Assembly: GCA_964603725.1 (NCBI GenBank)
Contig: CAZRWW010000020.1
Span: forward strand, 6,404-70,403
Direction: 5' to 3'
DNA from: CAZDKK01 sp964603725
GTDB lineage: Bacteria; Eisenbacteria; RBG-16-71-46; CAIMUX01; WJJG01
Length of the DNA: 64,000 nucleotides
Part shown: positions 9,901 to 18,234 of the stretch, piece by piece
Position numbering within the stretch: position 1 is the first letter of the stretch
Layout of the letters: each line of letters starts with the position of its first letter
Position numbers and translations under genes: made by a program
Notes under the pieces: generated by a model
Told to the model about the DNA's origin: nothing
What the model saw: the letters and a program-made list of their open reading frames with translations, nothing else
Database searches by the model: none

Positions 9901-10831
9901 GGAGCAGGGCGGCTACACGGACTACGCCTGGCTCGACATCACCGAGGTGAACAACGCCTACTGGGCCGGCCAGACCGGCACGGCGGTCGTCACCCGGCGC
10001 CTGCGCCTGGGCGGCGAGGTCCAGTACACCCCGCCCGCGGAGCTGACGGAGCTCAACGCCGCAAGCTGGTATGGCGGGGCGGAGGGGGCCACGCTGACCG
10101 TGACCGACGACACCGGATTCAAGCAGGTGGGCGCGGGATCGATCCGCATCGACACCGACGGCGGCTTCGACACCTGGGCCGGCTACCCCGGCGATCGCCT
10201 GGCGCTGTGGGATCTCACTCGCAAGCTGGCCATCCGCCTGTGGGTCTACGCCGCGAACCAGCACACCTTCCAGGGCTCCAACCCCTGGATCCGGCTGCTG
10301 TGCCGGAACGGCCGCTACGAATACTGGCCGACCGACGACTTCCTGACCGGCGCCATCGGCCAATGGGTGGAGCTGGTCATCCCGCTGGCCGGCGACGCGA
10401 CCTGGATCCGGAGCGAGCACGGGTCTCCCAGCCTGGAAGCGGTGACCGGGATCGAGATCCACGCCGACACATGGGACAACGGATTCACGCTGTGGCTGGA
10501 CGGCCTCATGTTCGAGGACGATCCGGCCGCCGTGGGCGACGATCCGTCGCGGCCGGTGACGCTGAGTCTGGCGCAGAACGCGCCCAATCCCTTCTCGGGC
10601 GGCACGCGCATCGGCTTCAGGCTGCCGGCGCCTGGTCGGGTGGAGCTGCGCGTCTTCGACCCCGCGGGTCGCGTGATCCGGACGCTGCTGTCGCAGAGCC
10701 TGCCCGCGGGCGCGCACCAATGCGCCTGGGACGGGCGCGACCAGGCCGGGCAGCCGGTGGGGACCGGCGTCTACTTCGCTCGACTCGCGGCCGGGAATCG
10801 GACGCTCGAGCGCAAGCTGGTGGTGCAGTAG
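6932..10831 (+). CDS. Large secreted protein: PQQ-type propeller, FN3-like, HExxH metalloprotease domain, FlgD-like tail
   Basis: 1299 residues. ATG 6932 follows GAGGAGGTG and opens a clean signal peptide ending near ALAASAASW. Residues ~25-480 are PQQ/BamB-like blades (CYDGNSGAELWSV, VGAGDNDIYVV, YAINTWDGSIKW). Next comes an FN3-like segment (YFYAVTSV). A metalloprotease-like domain has LLHEMGHQLGLID, with His828, Glu829, His832 and a metzincin-style extension to Asp838. A carbohydrate-binding-like beta domain follows. The last ~85 residues are an Ig tail (NAPNPFSG, DPAGRVIRTL, WDGRDQAG). It is probably exported and surface-associated. Substrate is unknown, and I cannot tell whether the propeller binds a ligand or only protein. 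Confidence 0.75.
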   Translation: MNRTALASRLVVVALAGSLGALAASAASWPMKQRDAQNTGRADYTVPVERLNDSFFNVFRWQKPSPASPNESGFGASTMSFFDGAGPGGQDIVVGTYHWPKGLQGMDRHTGAALWSGLPAGGETIGRITPAFSNDGATIYVVNDATQSGSYPGGHPLMAFLTSAGPSTFWHNGDNPDPSHLEMSSPTLAADGRIFLHGWVDRPYAGSDDGSTITEVWGAATPAECGLSDPALYEDEDSLRVVIGSRWGLIFCYDGNSGAELWSVAAGGLVDASATIDPDNGNIYVGAGDNDIYVVGLDQEGNPLWTVPALRVHEYIPGTNNPQRAQATGALSFDGATYYFQTSSVEGDGLLYAINTWDGSIKWTFPTGSQGWEMESSSPVVTENGVIVIGNNRGDTYFAILDEGTSCTLLDILSVNPDQWGTDQSHAVSSATISPEGDLYLPLRTYWTTGNGDGDVPTGEVANVYTAIDLRPDAVTVLPGPPWQAAYALNGAVQLAWQPVFDPQEVFDHYAVYRDTQPFASVAGMMPIGAVYDREQIEYLDDSAQNGTSYFYAVTSVTSQGGEFTAVQPIGPRTPFDETDLQVVSIARTPRFPRYDPHYTLLEITEPSGFGPYYCSTATGLGSGQTGDTQRWPQIGDPVTYIATVRNRGTNTLYETITAVWSVDGVPQEFPGQMAFLEPNDTCTFEFIRAWDGQSHEIAFTLDITDDRPENNSLAIDTKSVAFLSYIDRTRMEEFREETVQYPSPATDDFIDWLNLHMTRFNAMFADSGCAKRVHFDVLAVLDDHADDPDVERILWAIFPFRYYRGEGSLRLSGYYAPDDDLDYGLLHEMGHQLGLIDIYQLDIPAECNLVTGTAYTATDCLMRNVAHHLSRHSANAMNHWQDVAHGYYGQYLYSLPEFVRLRLVGLGGAPLDSAQVTVYQIAERPGLGKVITDQIKAQGVTDAQGEWTLPNVDVDPALVPPTFAGDELRDNPFGYVHVVGTNGVLLLKVEQGGYTDYAWLDITEVNNAYWAGQTGTAVVTRRLRLGGEVQYTPPAELTELNAASWYGGAEGATLTVTDDTGFKQVGAGSIRIDTDGGFDTWAGYPGDRLALWDLTRKLAIRLWVYAANQHTFQGSNPWIRLLCRNGRYEYWPTDDFLTGAIGQWVELVIPLAGDATWIRSEHGSPSLEAVTGIEIHADTWDNGFTLWLDGLMFEDDPAAVGDDPSRPVTLSLAQNAPNPFSGGTRIGFRLPAPGRVELRVFDPAGRVIRTLLSQSLPAGAHQCAWDGRDQAGQPVGTGVYFARLAAGNRTLERKLVVQ

Positions 10832-11053
10832 CCAGTGGCGTGAGGTCCCGTGGCGCCGTGGTTACAGGGTCCGGCTGCCCTGTGGCACGTGGCGCCCTGG
10901 TATTAACGAGCCAGCCTGGAACGGCGTGGAACGGGCCCGTGCTCGCCGCGAGGTGGGCGCGGGCCCGCTGCATCCTGCCCCGGACTCCCGCCGTACATCC
11001 CGGCACGCCCCCTGCGACGGCGCGCCCCCGCGACGCCAGACTGGAGAGACCCC

Positions 11054-13897
11054 ATGGAGTTGCGCAATCCGGCGGGCCGGGAAGCGGCACGGCCGGCCGC
11101 CGGCTGTGCCCGGCTGGTTTTTCCGTGCCCTCGGCCGGCTGCTTGGTTTGCTCAGCCGGCGTCTCGGCCCCAGCCGCAGCCGTTTCCCCGAAGGAGCCTC
11201 TCGGTCATCATCCTGGCGAGCCTCCTCGCGGGCTCGCTGCCGGCGGTCCGGGCTGGCGGCTGGGCCTGGGCGGGCAACGAAGTGAACCCGCGGCCCGCCG
11301 CGGGGCCTAGCCCGATTCCCGCCGATCGCATCGAGGCGATCCGGCTGCGCGAGCCGGTGCGGCTCGACGGCATCCTCGACGAGGCGATCTGGCAGCGCCC
11401 CACGGCCGCGCCGCTGATCCAGAACGAGCCGGACAACGGCGTGCCGCCGCGCGTCACGACGGATTGGTGGGTCGCCTATGACGACGACGCCATCTACGTG
11501 GCCGCGCGCCTGCACGACGCCGCGCCCGAGTCGATCATGTGCAATCTGGGCCGACGCGACACGTACCCCAACTCCGACTGGCTCTACATCAACTTCGACA
11601 CCTTCAATGACGATCGCACGGGCTACACCTTCGCCCTCAGCCCCTCGGGCGTGCAGATCGACGGGGTGCTCTACAACGACGGCTGGGATGACAACGCCTG
11701 GGACGGGGTCTGGGACTACGGTGTCAGGATCGATGAGCAGGGTTGGGCGGCCGAGATCCGCATTCCATTCTCGCAGCTCAACTTCCCGGACCGAGACGAG
11801 CAGGTCTGGGGCATGAACCTGAGCCGTCGCACGCGCCGCCACCGCGAGCGCGATGACGTGATCTTCCTCCCCCGCGGCGAGGCCGGCTACATCCGGCGCT
11901 TTCCCGATCTCGTCGGGATCTCCGGCATCAGGTCCCGCCGCCCCCTCGAGGCGCTCGCCTACGCCGCCGGCAAGGGCGAGTTCCTGAACGTGGCCGCCGG
12001 CGACCCATTCCGCGATGGCTCGGACTTCTCCGGCAACGCGGGCGCCGATCTGAAGTACGCCCTGGCCAGCAATCTCATGCTCAACGCGACGTTCAATCCC
12101 GACTTCGGGCAGGTCGAGGTCGATCCCGCGGTGGTCAATCTGAGCGACTACGAGACGTTCTTCCCCGAGCGCCGGCCCTTCTTCGTCAAGGATGCCAGCA
12201 TGTTCAACTACGCGGAGGAGGGCACCAACAGCAACTGGAACTTCAACTGGGGCGACCCGCAGCCGTTCTACAGCCGCCGCATCGGGCGTGCGCCTTCGCT
12301 CGGCCTGGGCGATCACGACTACGCGAATATCCCCAGCGCGACGACGATTCTGGGGGCCGGCAAGCTCAGCGGGACGATCGGAGCCACGACCGTGGGCGTC
12401 CTGAGCGCCTTCACGTCGGAGGAGGAGGCCGAGCTGGACCTGGATGGACGGAGAAGCCGGCAGGTCGTCGAGCCCTTCGCCAACTACTCTGTGGCGCGCC
12501 TGAAGCGCGCCAGCCGGGACGGCCGCCGCGGCCTGGGGATCATGACCACCGGCGTCTGGCGGGACTTGTCGGATGAGCACAGCCGCACGGAGCTCACGCG
12601 CAGCGCCTTGAGCGGCGGAATCGATGGATGGACGAAGCTGGACGACGATGCCGTCTGGGCCTTGCGCGGCTACGCGAGTGCCAGCCATGTGGCGGGTGAA
12701 GAGACGGTGATCGACGCCATCCAGCGCTCCTCGCGCCACTACTACAAGAGACCGGGCGCGGATCACCTCGACTACGATCCGGCGCGCACGAGCCTCAGCG
12801 GATGGACCGGCCGCCTGATGCTCAACAAGGAGTCGGGGCGCGCGCGGCTCAACACCGCTCTGGGAACGACGTCGCCCGGCTATGAGATCAACGATCTCGG
12901 ATTCCAGGGGCGCGCCGATCTCGTCAACTGGCATCTGGCCACCGGCTGGCGCTGGCTGGACCCCGGCAGGACCTTCCAGTTCGCGTCGGTCGACGTGGCC
13001 GGGTATCGCTCTTGGGACTACGGCGGCAACCCGGACCAGATCGGCGCCGGGGTCTTCTACAACGCCACACTGACCAATTGGTGGGCCTTCTGGGGCAACA
13101 TCTTCTACAACCCGGAGCATGCCGGCCTGCGCTACACGCGGGGCGGTCCCGCGGTCGTCTGCCCGGAGCGCGTGGAGGCGGAGGCCTACCTCGACAGCGA
13201 TGGCCGCAAGAATGTCTATGGTATGGTCGGCGGCGATGCCGCCACGGCCGACGACGGCTCGCGCAGCGCCAGCGGACAGGTGTTCCTGCGGGTCAATCCC
13301 CGCAGTTCGCTGGAGCTGAGCATCAATCCGCGGATCTCCTGGTCGCATGACCGCTGGCAGTGGGTCGCCAACGTCGACGATCCATTGATGGCGGCCACGT
13401 CCGGCTTGCGGTGCGTCTTCGGAGAGCTGGACTACCGGACGCTCAGCTTGACGACGCGCGTCGACTGGACCTTCACCCCCAAGCTGACGCTGCAGACCTA
13501 CATCCAGCCCCTGCTAGCCGCGGGCGAGTACCGCGATCTGAAGGAGCTGGCGCGGCCGGCCAGCTTCGACTTCAGCCGCTACGGCGAGGATAACGGATCG
13601 ACGATCGCTCCCTCTCCCGAGAGGGAGAATCACTATCGCATAGACCCCGACGGGGATGGGCCGGCACCCTACTTCGATCTCAGGAACCCCGACTTCAACT
13701 TCAAGTCGCTCAAGGTGAACATGATCCTGCGCTGGGAGTACCGCCCCGGCTCGACGCTCTACTTCGTCTGGACCCAGAACCGCACGAACCACGACGATCC
13801 GGGGGACTTCGACGTCCCCCGCGACGCCCGCTCGCTGTTCGATGCCCCCAGCGAGAACGTGTTCATGGTCAAGGCGACGTACTGGTTCGAGATCTGA
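11054..13897 (+). CDS. DUF5916-type exported protein with N-terminal carbohydrate-binding (CBM9-like) domain
   Basis: 947 residues. GGAGAGA precedes the ATG at 11054. The n-region is unusually long (~48 residues, basic and Pro-rich) before the hydrophobic segment LSVIILASLLAGSLPAVRA, so a downstream start is possible. Residues ~95-280 match the sugar-binding domain family used in DUF5916 proteins (VRLDGILDEAIW, DWWVAYDDDAIYVAARL, GWAAEIRIPFSQL). The long remainder has alternating aromatic strands, NATFNPDFGQVEVDPAVVNL and ETFFPERRPFF, and ends in a YWFEI-type terminal strand with aromatic residues, as expected for an outer-membrane barrel. Function is not established for this family; a surface carbohydrate-linked role is inference. 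Confidence 0.75.
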   Translation: MELRNPAGREAARPAAGCARLVFPCPRPAAWFAQPASRPQPQPFPRRSLSVIILASLLAGSLPAVRAGGWAWAGNEVNPRPAAGPSPIPADRIEAIRLREPVRLDGILDEAIWQRPTAAPLIQNEPDNGVPPRVTTDWWVAYDDDAIYVAARLHDAAPESIMCNLGRRDTYPNSDWLYINFDTFNDDRTGYTFALSPSGVQIDGVLYNDGWDDNAWDGVWDYGVRIDEQGWAAEIRIPFSQLNFPDRDEQVWGMNLSRRTRRHRERDDVIFLPRGEAGYIRRFPDLVGISGIRSRRPLEALAYAAGKGEFLNVAAGDPFRDGSDFSGNAGADLKYALASNLMLNATFNPDFGQVEVDPAVVNLSDYETFFPERRPFFVKDASMFNYAEEGTNSNWNFNWGDPQPFYSRRIGRAPSLGLGDHDYANIPSATTILGAGKLSGTIGATTVGVLSAFTSEEEAELDLDGRRSRQVVEPFANYSVARLKRASRDGRRGLGIMTTGVWRDLSDEHSRTELTRSALSGGIDGWTKLDDDAVWALRGYASASHVAGEETVIDAIQRSSRHYYKRPGADHLDYDPARTSLSGWTGRLMLNKESGRARLNTALGTTSPGYEINDLGFQGRADLVNWHLATGWRWLDPGRTFQFASVDVAGYRSWDYGGNPDQIGAGVFYNATLTNWWAFWGNIFYNPEHAGLRYTRGGPAVVCPERVEAEAYLDSDGRKNVYGMVGGDAATADDGSRSASGQVFLRVNPRSSLELSINPRISWSHDRWQWVANVDDPLMAATSGLRCVFGELDYRTLSLTTRVDWTFTPKLTLQTYIQPLLAAGEYRDLKELARPASFDFSRYGEDNGSTIAPSPERENHYRIDPDGDGPAPYFDLRNPDFNFKSLKVNMILRWEYRPGSTLYFVWTQNRTNHDDPGDFDVPRDARSLFDAPSENVFMVKATYWFEI

Positions 13898-14008
13898 GCG
13901 GCCTCGAATTCCCGCGAACCGCGCCGCACCGCCTCATAGGCGCAGCGCGACGGCGGTCCCAGCAGCCGGCGCTCACGCTGGAACAGGCCGCGCCCGGGAC
14001 GGCGCCGA

Positions 14009-15835
14009 TCATCGCACGAGCAACAGGCGCCCGCCCGCCGCCGCGCCGTCCGCGGTGCGCGCGTGAACGAGGTAGATCCCCCCGGGACATGGGCGACCGA
14101 CCGCATCACGGCCATTCCAGACGAACTCGCCCGCCCCGTACCCGAGCCGCCCCTCGAACAGCCGGACGATCTCGCGGCCGGCGGGATCGTGCACTGTCAG
14201 CCGCGCCAGACTCGAACGCGCAAGATCCAGCGTGATGAGCGCCCGGTCGCACGTGACCTGCGGCGCGATCTTCAGACGCAGGCCGGCCGGGATGCTCGCG
14301 GCGGGCGCCGCGTCCGCGGGTCCGCTGACGATCGTGAAGCTGTAGCATCCCGCCGGCGCAGTGCGGGGCAACGTCTCGAAGCGGCCGGAGTGGTCGGCAG
14401 CCGCCAGGTAGTACTCGACCGTGGTGCCGGGCACCTGCCAAGGGATGACGGCGACGAAGGAATCGACGCCCGCCGACTCCAGCAGCGGCGCCCTGCCCCA
14501 CTCTGGTTCGCCCGCCCGACGCCACCACAACGCCAGCTCTTCAGGAATCAGCCCGGCCTCGCTGCGGTCGTCGATCAGCGCGGCGATGCGATAGTCTGGC
14601 GCGAGCGCAACCTCGGCCTCCATCCGCCGGTGCCAAATCCGCAGCATGTGGCGGTCGAAGATGCCTATCGTGCGGCAGTGCAAGGCGTCATAGTAGTACC
14701 AAGCGCCGCTGTAGACCCCGATCACCTCGTAGCCCGGCATGGCGTCTCGGTAAACCTGCAAGGCTGGGCCGTCCGACGCGATTCCGAACAGCGGCACCAG
14801 CACCTTGCGGTTGAGGATGAGCGAGTTCGTATAGGCCGCCACCGAATTGCCCGAGTACGACCCGCTGAAGACGCGCACGATCCGATAGGGCCGCCCGTAG
14901 CAGTTCACCCTGGCACTGATCTGGTCGACCAGCCGCTCGATGCACGCATACTCGGGATGGCCGGGCACAACCTGTTTGACGATCACGGTCTCCTCGTCCA
15001 GGAGCTTGGCATAGCAGTCGATATGCTGGATGCCGTGGACCTCGGGGTCATCGAGGATGTGATAGTCCTGGATGCCCAGGTACTCACGGGCCAGTTGCCG
15101 AGATTGCGCCTCGGTCCAGAGTGCCGCATTCTCGTTCACCATCCTGCGGGTAGAGAATGCGATGCCGTGTCCGTCGCACATGATGTTGCCGCCCGTGCAG
15201 TAGGCCGGCATCTCGTGGAGCGGGCAGCCGAACTCGGCGGCGAGCACCGCGTTGACCGCATCATCCTCCTCATAGCCACGCAATCCCGATCGCGCCGAGG
15301 CCACCGCTGGCAGTGGTCCGGCGCCAGGCTCGAGGAAGCAACCTGACACCCACGGGTAGCCATTGAAGATGGGGTCGGTGATTCCGTACACCCCTTGACC
15401 GTCAAAGACGCTGTGCGGGCCCCAATCGCGTGTCCAGTGGGAGTAAGTGTTGGCGCGAATGAACCGCACGTGGTTCAGATTGACCCCGTAGGACGCGAAC
15501 GTCGCGCGCGCCTGGCTCTCCTGGCCCGCGGTCTCGACCAGCACATAGACGCTGTCATCCTCGGCCAGCTCGGCCACCAGCGCTCCGGGAATCCCCAGCG
15601 GCCAGCGGATGAGCGTGCCGAAGGCCGGCTCCCACTCGGCGCACATCCGTACGGGCTGAATCGGGCCTTGGGCCGCGCCGGTCGGAGGAGACGGCAGCGC
15701 CTGCAGGGCCAGCAGAGCCAAGACAGCCAGCCGGGCCAAGGTCGTCCCTTCCCCGCCCGGCGCCGCGGGCCGAGCCGCGCCCGGCCGGGCTACCCCCGCC
15801 CTGCGGCACCGAATCACACTCTCGAAAAGCTTCAT
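14009..15835 (-). CDS. Secreted peptidyl-arginine / agmatine deiminase (PAD_porph family) with FlgD-like tail
   Basis: 608 residues from ATG 15835 (GGGAGCG upstream). A long basic n-region precedes a hydrophobic core (residues ~33-55). The catalytic pattern of the family is complete: TRDWGP with Asp137, HID with His271 and Asp273, and Cys387 in DALHCRTIG. CTGGNIMCDGHG is also conserved. These enzymes hydrolyse guanidino groups, either on agmatine or on C-terminal peptidyl arginine. Export and a C-terminal Ig tail (DPAGREIVRLF, WNGRDAVG, last ~75 residues) point to the peptidyl-arginine type, as in Porphyromonas PPAD. Agmatine deiminase activity remains possible. Confidence 0.82.
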   Translation of the reverse strand: MKLFESVIRCRRAGVARPGAARPAAPGGEGTTLARLAVLALLALQALPSPPTGAAQGPIQPVRMCAEWEPAFGTLIRWPLGIPGALVAELAEDDSVYVLVETAGQESQARATFASYGVNLNHVRFIRANTYSHWTRDWGPHSVFDGQGVYGITDPIFNGYPWVSGCFLEPGAGPLPAVASARSGLRGYEEDDAVNAVLAAEFGCPLHEMPAYCTGGNIMCDGHGIAFSTRRMVNENAALWTEAQSRQLAREYLGIQDYHILDDPEVHGIQHIDCYAKLLDEETVIVKQVVPGHPEYACIERLVDQISARVNCYGRPYRIVRVFSGSYSGNSVAAYTNSLILNRKVLVPLFGIASDGPALQVYRDAMPGYEVIGVYSGAWYYYDALHCRTIGIFDRHMLRIWHRRMEAEVALAPDYRIAALIDDRSEAGLIPEELALWWRRAGEPEWGRAPLLESAGVDSFVAVIPWQVPGTTVEYYLAAADHSGRFETLPRTAPAGCYSFTIVSGPADAAPAASIPAGLRLKIAPQVTCDRALITLDLARSSLARLTVHDPAGREIVRLFEGRLGYGAGEFVWNGRDAVGRPCPGGIYLVHARTADGAAAGGRLLLVR

Positions 15836-15952
15836 GCGTCGCTCCCGTACGAGCCGCCCGAGCGTAAGAGTCGCCCGAGCGCGGCATGCGTGGAGAAGGC
15901 GAAGCCGGGGGCTTTCCGGCACAGGGCAGCGCGCCTGTCTCGCGTGTCGACA

Positions 15953-15981
15953 AGTATACCGCATTCGCTCGCCATAGGACA
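15953..15981 (-). promoter_or_regulatory. Possible promoter for the deiminase gene
   Basis: On the minus strand TATACT (15953-15958) is a five-of-six -10 box. The element 17 bp upstream, TGTCCT (15976-15981), is a poor -35. It sits about 118 bp upstream of ATG 15835. The rest of the 15836-16081 gap shows nothing coding. Confidence 0.35.
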
Positions 15982-16081
15982 CGGAGCCAGCGCGCGATCC
16001 GGATTTCCCGCGTGCCCCGCCGGCAACCCCGAGGATAGAATCCCCCCGCGGGCCATGCGCCCGGAGGCGCGACGTCCGCGG

Positions 16082-16124
16082 CCCAAACGGCTTCGCCTGA
16101 TTCTGCACTATGTGTGAGCCAAAG
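16082..16124 (-). mobile_element. IS630-like terminal sequence, outward-facing left copy
   Basis: This 43-bp stretch is the reverse complement of 20336-20378 with only two mismatches (41 of 43). It contains the stop region of the transposase remnant (LAHT then TAG) and about 26 bp beyond it, as expected for an insertion-sequence end. No TA target duplication can be identified beside it. Confidence 0.75.
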
Positions 16125-16620
16125 TGACGGAGGGTCCGCGGAACACATGAAAGATGCGCTCGACCTTGTTGTCGTTCGGGCAATATGGCGGCAGGAACTG
16201 CTGACTGATCTTGGGCAAGTTGCGCATCGCGGCCTGCACCACCAAGCTCTTGTGGATGAGGTAGTTGTCAAGGATCACCTGGATCCGGGTCGCCCAGCTG
16301 TAGGCCGAGCACAGGGCGCGCAACAAGTTCAGGAACAGCCAGCTGACCTTACGGTCGCCGGTGACGTAGACGAAGCGATTGCGGAGCGGGTCGTAGGCGC
16401 CAGCGATGTGGTGCTTGCGGTTCTGGCCAGGCGTCAGGACATGGCGGCGATGACCTGTGAGCATCCAGTCGCGGCCGATGCGCGGGTTCAGGTGGATGTC
16501 GACCTCGTCGGCGAAGACCACCACGGCGCGCGGTCCGGGTCGCCGCGCCAGGCGCCGGAGATAGGCCAGGCGCCGCTCGCGCAGGGCCGCTTTCCAAGGG
16601 CATCCGACGACGGGGCGGGG
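16108..16620 (-). pseudogene. IS630-family transposase, 5'-truncated remnant
   Basis: The minus-strand frame from about 16620 to the stop at 16108 reads RPVVGCPWKAALRERRLAYL, then VVVFADEVDIHLNPRIG, then VILDNYLIHKS, then LPPYCPNDNKVERIF. These are the catalytic-core blocks of the IS630/Tc1-like DDE transposases, with the Asp (FADE/VD), Asp (LDN) and Glu (VERIF) positions present. The N-terminal helix-turn-helix domain is missing: the frame abuts the stop of the beta-helix gene at 16636. No matching inverted end is found at the 5' side. The remnant is therefore inactive, although its DDE half is intact. Confidence 0.85.
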
Positions 16621-16635
16621 GTCGCCCGCCGAACG

Positions 16636-18234
16636 TCACTCAACACGAATCAGAGCCAGCGCCCCGGGCTGTCCGATGGGGAACTCGGCGAGCGGGCGCG
16701 CCAGGTAGACGCCCCGGCTGACGCTGTGCCCGTGGCGATCGCGGCCGTCCCAATGAGCCACGAGGCGTCCATTGGGCGCCGCCATCAGCGGGAGCCGCGT
16801 CACGACCCGACCGGCGACGTCATGGATCGAGAGCATGACCGGCGGGGGGCCGCCGCTTCCTCGGAGGCCGGGCATGACGGGCGCGCATGGGTCATGCCCC
16901 TGTACGGCCACGTAGATGGTCACCGCGCCCCTGGAGGGGTTGGGAGCGCACCTGGCATGGTAGGACAGCCCCACCGGGCACCCACCTGGTTGCTCCACAG
17001 CCGCGCTCCATTCACAGCCCACCGGGCAGGCGCCGATGAGCCCGCACTCCGGGCTCTGCTCGGGTGCGCAGGGCGAGCTGCCACGCAATGTGAGCGGCTG
17101 CTCGGGGTTCAGCTCGAGACAATAGAGCGGATCCAGGCACAGGTTTCCGTCCTGGCCGAGCTGGCTGCTGATGTGGCCGGTCCAGTCACCCCCGGCATTC
17201 CCGAAGATGTCGCAGCACTCGAAGGTGGGAATGAACGCTGGAACATCGCAGTAGACCGCCCCTCCCTGTGATCCGAAGGAAACGATCGTGTTGCGCATGA
17301 CCGGCTGCGAACCGAAGCGGCAGGCCAGGCCGCCACCCACGTAGGCTCCGTTCGCGTGCAGCGTGCATCCCTGCAGGATCGGGGAGGAGTCGACGCAGTA
17401 GATCCCGCCCCCCATCGAGATCGCGGTATTGTCACTGATGATGCAGTCGGTCAGAAGGGCGTGCGAGGCCTGCCCGCAGTAGATCGCCCCACCTTGAATG
17501 GCCACGCCTCCGGAGATCCTCGACCTCTCGACCACGGGAGATGAGAGCGAATAGCAGAAGATGGCGCCACCCGTCTCGTAGGCCTGATTGCCCTCGAAGA
17601 CGCAGTCCTCAAGGACGGGCGATGCCGCGATGCACGAGAGCGCTCCGCCGGCCCACTCGAGTGCCTGGTTGCTCACGAACACGCACTCGCGCAGGATGGG
17701 ATTCGAGGAACCGTCGCAAGCCACCGCTCCTCCCTCCGCGGCCACGTTGTTCGCGAAGATGCAGTTGCTCATCGCGGGCGAGCTGCCGTCGGTGCACAGG
17801 ATCGCCCCGCCGCGACACCCAGGGCACGGGGCCATCGCCCGCCCGTTGACGATCCGCAGCCCCTCGATGCGGCTGTTCGAACCCTCGCCTTGCCCGAAGT
17901 AGAATCCCCGGTGGCAGACCTCCGGGTCTCCATCGCGCGCCGTGCAGTCGATGATGCACCGCGTCGGATCTCCGGATTGGGAGCGCACCACCACGGCCTT
18001 GCCCAGAAAGTCGATGTTGTGGTTGTCGTCGCCCACGAAGGTCCCATCGGCCAGGAGAATCGTGTCGCCGTGGGTGGCGGCGGCCATGGCCTGGCGGATC
18101 GTGGGGTAGTCTCCCGATCCGTCCGGAGCCACGTGGAGCGACACCGGGTGCGCCGCACCGGCCGCGCTGAGGAGGATCAGCCCGGCCGCGACCACGACGC
18201 GCCCCGCGCCTGTCGAGCTGGCGATGCTCCTCAT
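16636..18234 (-). CDS. Secreted parallel beta-helix protein with FlgD-like tail
   Basis: 532 residues from ATG 18234, which overlaps the stop of the upstream paralogue (ATGA, 18231-18234). Signal peptide to about AAGAAHP. The helix starts with LHVAPDGSGDYPTIRQAMAA and continues through repeated coils such as GGAILCTDGSSPAMSNCIF and GGAIFCYSLSSPVVERS, each ~22-25 residues and rich in Cys, Gly and Asn. A conserved block CCDIFGNAGGDWTG with NLCLDPLYC closes the helix. The C-terminus carries an Ig tail (CAPNPSRG, DVAGRVVTRLP, WDGRDRHG). Beta-helices of this kind bind or cleave polysaccharide or act as adhesins; no catalytic signature is visible. Likely co-expressed with the 18231-19559 gene. Confidence 0.8.
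   Translation of the reverse strand: MRSIASSTGAGRVVVAAGLILLSAAGAAHPVSLHVAPDGSGDYPTIRQAMAAATHGDTILLADGTFVGDDNHNIDFLGKAVVVRSQSGDPTRCIIDCTARDGDPEVCHRGFYFGQGEGSNSRIEGLRIVNGRAMAPCPGCRGGAILCTDGSSPAMSNCIFANNVAAEGGAVACDGSSNPILRECVFVSNQALEWAGGALSCIAASPVLEDCVFEGNQAYETGGAIFCYSLSSPVVERSRISGGVAIQGGAIYCGQASHALLTDCIISDNTAISMGGGIYCVDSSPILQGCTLHANGAYVGGGLACRFGSQPVMRNTIVSFGSQGGAVYCDVPAFIPTFECCDIFGNAGGDWTGHISSQLGQDGNLCLDPLYCLELNPEQPLTLRGSSPCAPEQSPECGLIGACPVGCEWSAAVEQPGGCPVGLSYHARCAPNPSRGAVTIYVAVQGHDPCAPVMPGLRGSGGPPPVMLSIHDVAGRVVTRLPLMAAPNGRLVAHWDGRDRHGHSVSRGVYLARPLAEFPIGQPGALALIRVE

Noticed and set aside
8063..10720. An 885-codon minus-strand open frame inside the propeller-metalloprotease gene
   Set aside because: Antisense shadow of 6932-10831. 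No domain is recognisable, and the plus-strand frame carries clear motifs and codon bias. The same applies to 10862-13348 (minus) and 4644-6644 (plus).
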